From Cornus controversa (taxonomy: Eukaryota; Streptophyta; Magnoliopsida; Cornales; Cornaceae), in assembly GCA_026545225.1 (NCBI GenBank), contig CM048845.1, positions 50,568,033 to 50,632,032 of the forward strand: a DNA stretch of 64,000 nucleotides. Direction: 5' to 3'. A program made the position numbers and the translations under genes. The notes beneath the pieces are model-generated. The model ran no database searches. It was not told the DNA's origin and was given only the letters and a program-made list of their open reading frames with translations. Of this stretch, positions 55,801-64,000 are shown in pieces; the first letter of the stretch is position 1; every line of letters begins with the position of its first letter.

Positions 55801-56262
55801 AATTTAGGTAAAAAATCAACAAATGAACAACCAAGTCATCTAAAGGTCTTAGAAGATAGTACAATAATGAAAGAAAAATATATTGGCAATTTAAATTCAT
55901 AATGATAATCAAATGTGTGATAAAAAAATTCTTTACGAAGAACATGAAAAAAAAATGAAAGAAAGTGAACCAAGTAAAAAAAAATGAAGATCTTATTTAA
56001 AAATCATATTCTATTCCCACAAATATTGTTAAAAAATTAAGAGATTTATTAGTAGAAAATGATTCAATTAAATATAATAATTTTAATAAGAAATTTTTTT
56101 ATATAAACATTATTAACTAATTTCAATGATTTTTTATATAAGTATTCTTAATTAATATTTGATATTAATATATTACATGTTAAAGGACACTCTTATATTT
56201 TTCGTCTAAGGCCTAGATTCAGCCAGTCCTGCAATTAGCATAACATTTTTAGGAGTAATGCT
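52848..56262. other. Intergenic DNA with unclassified repeat-like stretches
   Basis: No protein gene recognised. 52,900-53,460 has the feel of an old LTR (caccattcgatcttgg, cccaatcaaagggttc). 53,940-54,050 has a short tRNA-like stretch (tcggaactgagac...), perhaps a SINE. 54,180-54,900 looks like another decayed retroelement piece. 55,360-56,240 may be a second hAT-like element, with ends cagctgactggacc and, reversed, caggactggctgaa, but without a clear target duplication. Confidence 0.4.
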
Positions 56263-56450
56263 TGTAGACATTAAAAAATTACATGATAAACCCAAAATAC
56301 AATTTGGGTTTATTTTCAGTTTAGCCCACTTTGAAATGTGGCCCAATGAGTCAGATAATTTGAAGCCTAGACCCACCACAAATAAATGAGTTATGAGTTA
56401 GTCTAAATTGTCTAAGAAGTCGAAGCCCACTTGAAAATGGGTCTAATGGA

Positions 56451-56490
<40 letters not shown>

Positions 56491-56934
56491 AATTATCAAA
56501 ATTATCATAAAAGAAAATTATAGGATAATTATTAAAGGAAAAGAAAGTTACAAATCTACCCCTCCGGTGAGCCTATAAATAAAGGTCCAGAGGTAGAAGA
56601 AGGAGGACCAGAAGATTCTCAGAAAAAGTTGAAGCTCTGCAGAACTCTTCACTCAAAATCCAAAAACTTCAAAGCATCTAAACCCTGAAGGAGAAGAACA
56701 ACAAGCACATCATCAATGTGCTGTTCTTCACCAAAGTTTCAATCCAATTCAAGATCAAGCTCTAGCAGCCCTTGAAGCCGGATCACCAAGGAGATCGAAT
56801 CAGAGGACCTTATCTTCATATTTCTTTTGTAAAGATTTACAGAGGATTGTACCCTTTTTTTTGAATCAATAAAAATTATTTATTTGTCACTAATTTTCGT
56901 TCCTAGATTTTCGGACACGAAATTTGTGTGTACA
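56263..56934 (+). repeat. 5' LTR of the gag-only element (672 bp)
   Basis: TGTAGACATTAAAAAATTAC to TTTGTGTGTACA. Differs from the 3' LTR mainly by a longer TA microsatellite (about 56,455-56,485) and scattered substitutions. Confidence 0.93.
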
Positions 56935-56965
56935 AATTTCTGGCACGCCCGGTGGGACCATCTCT
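56935..56965 (+). other. Primer binding site region of the gag-only element
   Basis: aatttctGGCACGCCCGGTGGGACC directly follows the 5' LTR. Its position and composition suit a tRNA primer site. I could not name the tRNA with confidence. Confidence 0.45.
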
Positions 56966-57020
56966 GCCTCTCATCTCTGTCTCCTACATCATACCTCCAA
57001 AACTCTGTTCATCAGAATCT

Positions 57021-59378
57021 ATGGCTCCTACCAAGGTTCAGACGACAAACAAGAAAAACTCAAAAGAAACCGCTGCTGCAATGGCTAATACCAAAGTTGA
57101 CGCAAGCAGTGACAAGAACACTAGGAACCTGTCAAGTGCTAGCAGCACCTCAGCAGGTCCTATGACGTGTAGCAAGACCAAAGCAATTGTTTCGCTCAAG
57201 AATCAGCAAGATTTGGTGAATCCTGCTAAACCAATGGATGTAAAAACTATACATGTTAACACTATTGGTCCTCAGGGGGCAAATAACTCTGGCGTAGTTT
57301 CAGAAAAGTTGGTGCCACCACATTCACCCCACTCCGTCTCTGACACCAACTCTAGTGTCGGTTCGCTCTCAGAGTCGTTACTCGAGATTTTAGAACAATC
57401 GGTCCCTTCAAAGAATGTTGGCCCTCAAGGTCTTTCCTATTCGAATGTTGTCGCAGCTATGATGACTGGAACAACCTCAGTGGAAGACCAATTGGCAGTC
57501 ATGGTGCGCGCAATCGAAAACCTCACAAAGACTGTCGAAGAGAAGGACTTGCAGATCGCCGCGCTTATGAGGAAGCTTGAAATCCCAAATCCTGACAAGT
57601 CAACACATTTGCCTGCGAATACTTCAAATTCCTCTCTTCAAGGTGCCCAATCAAAAGAGCGTCATCACACATCTGCGTCAAGATATAGGGCTGACGAAAC
57701 TAACCCTGCTTCGCCAGTCGCTTTGTTATCTGTCCAACAGTTGCAAGATATAATAACGGACACAATCCGAGCACGGTATGGCGGCATCCCTCAAAGCACT
57801 CTTGTGTACTCAAAATCCTACACCGAAAGAATTGATAGCTTAAAGACGCCAGTGGGATATCAACTGCCAAAGTTCCAACAATTTGATGGAAGAGGCAATC
57901 CCAAACAACATGTTGAACACTTTGTGGAGACCTGCAATAATGCTGGCACCGAAGAGGATCTCTTGGTCAAGTAATTTGTTCATTCCCTCAAAGGGAATGC
58001 ATTTGATTGGTACACGGACCTCAAAGCTAGAAGTATTGACTATTAGGAGCAGATGGAGCGAGAGTTTCTTAACTGCTTCTACAGTACTCGTAGAACAGTA
58101 AGCATGCTAGAACTCACTAGCACGAAACAAATTAAGGACGAGCTTGTGGTCGACTATATCAACCGCTGGCGAGCTCTAAGTCTTGATTGCAAAGATCGTC
58201 TTTCTGAAGTATCAGCAGTCGAAATGTGTATGCAAGGCATGCACTGGGAGCTTCTTTACATTCTACAAGGAATCAAGCCTCGTACATTTGAAGAATTGGT
58301 TACTCGTGCCTATGATATGGAACTCAGCATAACAAGTCGTGGTGCAAAGGCTTTTGCCTTTCCCAATCTGTCTGACAACTGTCTTAAAGATGAAGAGGCT
58401 GAGTCTGAAAAGGAAGAGGAAGACGAAATACTTCCTAACTCGGACGATGAAATAAATACATCTTATGTTACAAGTATCGTCTCTAACGACCTGTATCAAA
58501 AAACATATCGTGTTCCTTCCGTGACTTCATCTGATAGTTCTCGATTAAATAAGACATTAAGTCAAGAAAACCTTGATAGAAGACTGAACAGACAGGGGGC
58601 AAACCTTCCATACAAGACTCATTCCCAGCTCTCTCACATGAAATATCCTTGGCATGGGGGCAAGATTCACGGCTGTCTTTTAAAAAGGCCTACACATTTT
58701 ATCAAATCCAAAAATAAGAAAGAAGTCCCAAGAAGGAAACAAGAAAAATAAGAGCATAACCAAAATGACGAATCTCGAGGATTTGTGTTGAAGATGCGGT
58801 ATCGAAATAATCCGTCAAATTTCACTCAAACAACTTCAAGTAGGAGAGTTCAAAATACTGTGCTTGTTTGGAGGCCAAAGAAGAATGCTCAAGAAGGGAA
58901 TGATTATAAAAAGATCTCGCAAGAATCATGGCCTAGAAACACACGAGTGATGTCTCAACAGTCACTTTCTCGAACTGTCTCTAACAATCAGCGAAACGAA
59001 GGTCTCGAAGAAGAAAGCGAGGAACAAGAACAAAATCATTTACAATCCCAGATGGAACGAGAGGGTCAGAAAATTAAAAGATTAGAAAAAGGAAAAGTGT
59101 GGGGACCAAAGCCCGAAGATGCTGTCTGGATCGAATCTCGTAGCGGAATAAAAATATATTGGGTGAGGTTCAATCCTCCTGCATGGACTACGACGAATGA
59201 AATACCTCTTCCTTCTGGGTGGGGAGATGAGTTCGAAGACGATATTTCTTCTCAAGTACGAGAAAAGTATAATGAAGAAATAAAACAAGAAGAAAATCTT
59301 CAAATTGACGCTGAGCTGATTCACACCTTTCAACACAAGCTTGGACTGTCTCTTGAGTCTTGCAAAGCTAAAGACTAA
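57021..59378 (+). pseudogene. Gypsy-type gag polyprotein of the gag-only element, with three in-frame stops
   Basis: One reading frame from ATG at 57,021 to TAA at 59,378, 785 codons with stops at 57,972, 58,044 and 58,749. The N-terminal 270 residues are Ser/Thr/Lys-rich with a short coiled-coil-like part (NLTKTVEEKDLQIAALMRKL). The conserved gag core is VGYQLPKFQQFDGRGNPKQH, VEHFVETCNNAGTEEDLLVK, stop, FVHSLKGNAFDWYTDL, then FYSTRRTVSMLEL, VDYINRWRALSLDCKDRLSE and FEELVTRAYDMELS. After it come an acidic patch and a last domain with EDAVWIESRSGIKIYWVRFN and LPSGWGDEFEDDIS. No zinc knuckle or protease. The first two stops look like CAA and TGG mutations, hence recent decay of a once open frame. 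Confidence 0.88.
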
Positions 59379-59399
59379 TTAAAGCTAAAAGTGCTCCCC

Positions 59400-59720
59400 G
59401 ATAAGAGCCTAAACTGTCGATGATACTCCTTGACACGAGTATAAACTGTTTACCAAAAAAAAAAAAAAAAGGTGACACTCCTTAACACGAGTATAAACTG
59501 TCTACCAAAAAAAAAAAAAAAGATGACACTCCTTGACACGAGTATAAACTGTTTACCAAAAAAAAAAAAAAGATGACACTCCTTGACACGAGTATAAACT
59601 GTATACCAAAAAAAAAAAAAAAAACACTCATGACATGAGTATAAACTGTCTGCATGAAAAAAAAAAAAATAATCATTCCTTGATATGAGTATAAACTATC
59701 TTTACAAAAAAAAAAAAAAA
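59400..59720. repeat. Minisatellite with A-tracts (about 50-57 bp unit, six copies)
   Basis: Units of gacactccttgacacgagta followed by taaactgtctacc and a run of 12-15 A. Six copies with drift in the A length. Directly downstream of gag. Confidence 0.88.
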
Positions 59721-59808
59721 TTTGAAGCTTGCAAGAGAAGAGTTGGGTGACCTGACTTGCCGCCAAGATATTGACGGATGTCTGCTGCATCGTGGTGACT
59801 TGGCCTGA

Positions 59809-60500
59809 CCCCGAAGGGACGAAAAAGTGACACCAAAGTGCACCAAGGGACCCCGAAGGGACGAAAAAGTGACACCGAAGTGCACTAAGGGACCCCAAAG
59901 GGACAATAAGAGTGACACCGAAGTGCACTAAGGGACCCCGAAAGGACGAAAGAGTGACACCGAAGTGCACCAAGGGACCCCGAAGGGACGAAAGAGTGAC
60001 ACCGAAGTGCACTAAGGGACCCCGAAGGGACAATAAGAGTGACACCGAAGCGCACTAAGGGACCCCGAAGGGACGAAAGAGTGACACCGAAGTGCACTAA
60101 GGGACCCCGAAGGGACAATAAGAGTGACACCGAAGTGCACTAAGGGACCCCGAATGGACGAAAGAGTGACACCGAAGTGCACTAAGGGACCCCGAAGGGA
60201 CAGTAAGAGTGACACCGAAGTGCACTAAGGGACCCCGAATGGACAATAAGAGTGACACCGAAGTGCACTAAGGGACCCGAATGGACAATAAGAGTGACAC
60301 CGAAGTGCACTAAGGGACCCCGAAGGGACGAAAGAGTGACACCGAAGTGCACTAAGGGACCCCGAAGGGAGAATAAGAGTGACACTGAAGTGCACTAAGG
60401 GACCCCGAAGGGATGAAAGAGTGACATCGAAGTGCACTAAGGGACCCCGAAGGGACGAAAGAGTGACACCGAAGTGCACTAAGGGACCCCGAAGGGACTA
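59809..60500. repeat. Minisatellite of 42/43-bp units, about 16 copies
   Basis: Unit gaccccgaagggacgaaaga followed by gtgacaccgaagtgcactaagg. Two main forms alternate: one with gacgaaagag (42 bp) and one with gacaataagag (43 bp). Copies are very similar, so the array has been homogenised recently. It lies between gag and the 3' LTR. On the minus strand it stays open in long stretches, a by-product of the 42-bp unit being a multiple of three. Confidence 0.93.
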
Positions 60501-60944
60501 ATGAATGACGTCCGGAACTCCATATTCTAAGAGAAGCAATTTGACCTGCAAGAATTGACAAAAAAAATTTTTGAAGCTTTCAAGAGAAGGGTTGAGTAAC
60601 TCACGTAATGTTGTCTTCCTCAATGAGTTCGATAGATCTATTCGTCGTCTAGGGACAGCACAAAATTCGAGCAGGGCCCACAAGTGGAATCTGATCTGAA
60701 AAAAAAACAGATTTGATTAATGTCGGTCACGGAAGACAAAGTTGCTACTAAAAAAAAAAAAAGAAAAAAAATGTTTCTTTCAAAGTTTAGTCCTATGTTA
60801 TATTATATTCCAAGGGTTTATAATACAAAGAGTTGTGTAACAGAGATGGTGTAGTGCTATATGTCTCCTTATGAGGTCTTGTGTTCAAATCTACCAAGCA
60901 ACAAAAAAGAAATTTTATTTTTTTTACACATCCTCTCCCACATC

Positions 60945-61330
60945 GAAGGAAAAGAGAAGAAGAAAAGAAAGAAGAAAAAGAGAAAAAAAAAACAAAGAGC
61001 CGCCTGGAGAGGAAGAAAAGAAAAGAAGGAAAAAAAAAAACGGGAAAGATGAGGTGCCGGGAGAAGAAGAAAAAAAAAAAAAAATTTATAGCGGCAGTAG
61101 GAGAAGAAGAAAGGAGAGAAGAAGAAGAAGAAAAAAAAAAAGGAAGAGAAGAAGAAAGAAAAAAAAAAAAAAAAGGAAAAAAAAATTTCCAACGCCTGTT
61201 GGAGAAAGAGAAAAAAAAAAAAAAAAAATTCTAGCGGCAGTAAGAGAAGGAAGAAAGAGAGAGAGAAAAAAAAAAAAAAGAGACTGACGGCAGTTAAAAA
61301 AAAAAAAGAGAAGAAAAAAAATGTAAAAGA
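60945..61330. repeat. Polypurine GA-rich stretch upstream of the 3' LTR
   Basis: Nearly 400 bp of almost pure A and G on the plus strand, broken only by short islands such as gccgcctggag, gcggcagta and ccaacgcctgttgg. Open frames through it are compositional and not genes. Confidence 0.9.
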
Positions 61331-61751
61331 AAGAAATAAAGCAGAACTTACAGTTGCTATAGTTGATGAAATTTCTCTTAATTATTCTCTGATATGAAGA
61401 GTTTGAAGTGTAGGCTACATATATATAGTGGTGAGTTAATCCTATTTGACATAGGATTTTCAAGACTCCAATTCCGTTTGAACATGGAAAACAGCAAATC
61501 CTATTTGAAATTGGATAAGGAAAAAAATTCTATTTGCAATAGGATTCTCAAGTCTTCAATTTCACTTGGACCAGAAAAAAAAATCCTATTGGCAATAGGA
61601 TCCTCAAGTCTTTGATTCAACTTGACAAAGAAGACATCCTTTTTGCAGTTGAATTTTCGCACAAAAAAAAAAGCGAAATTTAAATACTTCAAGTCCCGCT
61701 TTAAATACGTGATAAACTCAACATGGCGCGAGACTTAAAGTGGGGGCAATT

Positions 61752-62402
61752 TGTAGACATTAAAAAATTACATGATAAACCCAAAATACAATTTGGGTTT
61801 ATTTTCAGTTTAGCCCATTTTGAAATGTGGCCCAATGAGTTAGATAATTTGAAGCCCAGACCCATCACAAATAAATGAGTTATGAGTTAGTCTAAATTAT
61901 CTAAGAAGTCAAAGCCCACTTGAAAATGGGTCTAATGGATAATTATATATATATTGGATAATTATCAAAATTATCATAAAAGATAATTATAGGATAATTA
62001 TTAAAGGAAAAGAAAGTTACAAATCTACCCTCCGGTGAGCCTATAAATAAAGGTCCAGAGGTGGGAGAAGGAGGACCAGAAGATTCTCAGAAAAAGTTGA
62101 AGCTCTGCAGAACTCTTCACTCAAAATCCAAAAACTCCAAATCATCTAAACCCTGAAGGAGAACAACAACAAGCACATCATCCACGTGCCGTTCTTCACC
62201 AAAGTTTCAATCCAATTCAAGATCAAGCTCTAGCAGCCCTTGAAGCCGGATCACCAAGGAGATCGAATCAGAGGACCTTATCTTCGTATTTCTTTTGTAA
62301 AGATTTACAGAGGATTGTATCCTTTTTCTTGAATCAATAAAAATTATTTATTTGTCACTAATTTTCGTTCCTAGATTTTCGGACACGAAATTTGTGTGTA
62401 CA
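61752..62402 (+). repeat. 3' LTR of the gag-only element (651 bp)
   Basis: Preceded by the polypurine tract aaagtgggggcaa. TGTAGACATTAAAAAATTAC to TTTGTGTGTACA, then the ATGCT duplication. Confidence 0.93.
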
Positions 62403-62850
62403 ATGCTGATTGATCTGGAATCTTTCTCTCCATTATTTCACTAAGTTCCATTCAATTTGGCGTCCCACCCTTGGCCACCCTATCAAAAGTGTCTCCACTT
62501 CCAATCAGTATGCTTTATCTAAGCCTTATATTTTCAGCTTTAATCTCAACGTCTAGACTTCATTATTCACTCCAAATTCACTTTAAACTTTCCTCTTGTT
62601 CGGTCAATAGAACTAACTAGGCAAAATTCGTAAATCAAAATAATATACTTTTTTTTTTTAATTTCTAGTTTAGTTAAAAATTGTCAAAAGTGAGTTAAGT
62701 GTAGATGCCTTCTAGTTGAAGATGAACTTCATGCTACACCAAAGGGTGAAATAGTAATCTTCATCAACAATGGTGAAAAGGTAATTTTACACTGTGATGA
62801 CACATTCACCAAACAAGGTACATGAAATGCATATTCATCCCATCTTAATT
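62403..62850. other. Short intergenic stretch between two transposons
   Basis: Starts with the ATGCT duplication of the LTR element and ends with the CATCTTAATT duplication of the foldback element. Otherwise AT-rich DNA without recognisable features. Confidence 0.5.
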
Positions 62851-63911
62851 GGGTAAAGTGCATCAAACTCCTCTCTAGTTTCAAAAATGTGCAAATAACC
62901 CCCTTCATGTACACTTTACACCCTTGTAGTTTTAAAAATATGCAAATCAACCCTTTTGGGCTAAAAACACATTTTAAGTTTCAATTTTACTCTTCTACAT
63001 AATTTCTTAATATTTTCAATAATAACAATTTTATTCTTTTATATACTTTTTAAAAAATATTAATTTAATTATAAATAAAATATTCTTGTTTTATTATCAT
63101 TTCGTGGCCGAGCAAAAAAAAAATCTTCATTGTTTTTTTTTTTGGCGAAATAAAAAAAGTCTTCATTGTTAAAAAAAATATTTGACATTACTTAATTTCT
63201 TAATATTTTCAACAATAGAAATTTTATTCTTTTTATATATATTTTTAAAATTATTAATTTAATTATATATAAAATATTATTGTTTTATTATCATTTCGTG
63301 GCCAAGCAAAAAACAATTTAAACAATTTAAAAAAAACTTCATTGTTTTTAAATTATTTTTTTAGGCATTGTTTAAAATAAATTTTTTTTTAAACAATACT
63401 AGAAAAAAAATAATTTAAAAACAATGAAGTCTTTTTTCTAAATTTTTTTGATTGGTCACGAAATGATAATAAAACAATAATATTTTATATATAATTAAAT
63501 TAATATTTGTAAAAAAATATATAAAAAGAATAAAATTTCTATTGTTGAAAATATTAAGAAATTAAGTAATGTCAAATGTTTTTTTTTTTTAACAATGAAG
63601 AGTTTTTTTTATTTCACCAAAAAATAAACAATGAAGATTTTTCCTTTGCTTGGCCACGAAATAATAATAAAACAAGAATATTTTACTTATAATTAAATTA
63701 ATATTTTAAAAAATATATATAAAAAGAATAAAATTTCTATTGTTGAAAATATTAAGAAATTATATAGAAGGGTAAAATTAGAACTTAAAATGTGTTTTTA
63801 GTCCAAAAGAGTTGATTTGCACATTTTTGAAACTATAAGGGTGCAAAGCGAACATGAAGGAAATTTTTAACACGTTTTTGAAACTTGAGGGGGGTTTTAT
63901 GCACTTTACCC
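62851..63911. mobile_element. Foldback MITE with arms of about 0.5 kb (Mutator-like)
   Basis: The whole 1,061 bp is one large imperfect palindrome. Left arm starts GGGTAAAGTGCAT and the right arm ends ATGCACTTTACCC; the centre is near 63,380. A 10-bp target duplication CATCTTAATT flanks it (62,841-62,850 and 63,912-63,921), the size usual for Mutator-like elements. Within each arm a unit containing tttcgtggccgagc (or its reverse) and ttcttaatattttcaa occurs twice. No ORF. Confidence 0.85.
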
Positions 63912-64000
63912 CATCTTAATTTCAAAGTTCTAAACTTATTTTGATTCCAAATATGCTTCTATATGAATGACTTTTTAAGGTTCCTTTGTTTTGACGTAAA

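Larger units (their letters stand above)
56263..62402 (+). mobile_element. Gag-only LTR retrotransposon (TR-GAG type), 6.1 kb
   Basis: LTRs at 56,263-56,934 (672 bp) and 61,752-62,402 (651 bp), both TGTAGACATT...GTGTGTACA, with a perfect 5-bp target duplication ATGCT (56,258-56,262 and 62,403-62,407). Internally there is a gypsy-type gag frame and then only repeats; no protease, reverse transcriptase or integrase was found. This is the layout of terminal-repeat retrotransposons with a GAG domain, which must borrow pol from a partner. The high LTR similarity suggests a fairly young insertion, though the gag frame has three stops. Confidence 0.92.

Noticed and set aside
55360-56240. Second hAT-like element
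   Set aside because: The ends resemble each other only weakly and no 8-bp duplication is visible, so it is mentioned only as an unclassified stretch.
59482-60561. A series of overlapping minus-strand ORFs repeating GPLVHFGVTLSSLR-like units
   Set aside because: They are the translation of the 42/43-bp minisatellite. The frame changes with each 43-bp unit, and no start or family homology supports a protein.
60869-61463. Long Phe/Leu-rich (minus) and Lys/Glu/Arg-rich (plus) ORFs
   Set aside because: They are purely compositional, caused by the polypurine stretch.

Overview
The window is nuclear DNA from a flowering plant, probably a eudicot. The evidence is a plant-type vacuolar/lysosomal alpha-mannosidase gene with many small exons, an L1-type LINE with a plant DUF4283-like ORF1, TRIM elements primed by initiator tRNA-Met, and Ty3/gypsy Tat-type elements with a second RNase H and antisense accessory ORFs. 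The species cannot be named from the sequence alone.

There is one clear host gene. A GH38 alpha-mannosidase lies on the minus strand at about 35,060 down to 6,969. I could trace 29 coding exons with consistent phases and splice sites. They join into 1,033 codons plus a stop, with no frameshift or premature stop. Two of its introns use GC-AG borders, and another intron appears to begin one base after the stop codon. The gene spans about 28 kb because two introns are full of transposons. Intron 24 (8,417-18,477) holds a complete but dead Ty1/copia element and an odd LTR-PBS-LTR structure. Intron 19 (20,515-27,215) holds a LINE that was itself hit by a SINE and two TRIMs, one of which contains a MITE.

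The flanks are almost entirely mobile DNA. At 1-3,792 is the 3' part of a Tat-type Ty3/gypsy element. At 35,936-41,799 is a non-autonomous hAT-like element split by a Ty1/copia element, which in turn holds a chromovirus fragment. At 42,248-52,847 is a full-length Tat-type element of the same family as the left-edge copy, with 408-bp LTRs, degenerate gag-pol, a tandem array and antisense accessory ORFs. At 56,263-62,402 is a gag-only LTR element (TR-GAG type) with an ATGCT target duplication, two minisatellite arrays and a polypurine stretch. At 62,851-63,911 is a long-armed foldback MITE, probably Mutator-like.

The most useful results are the reconstructed gene model and a layered insertion history that target-site duplications support step by step: MITE in TRIM in LINE in intron; SINE in LINE; TRIM in LINE; chromovirus in copia in hAT. 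I saw no CRISPR array, rRNA or free-standing tRNA gene. Nothing here is convincingly an undescribed molecular system. The conserved multi-part antisense ORFs of the Tat elements and the gag-only element are the least characterised coding material.
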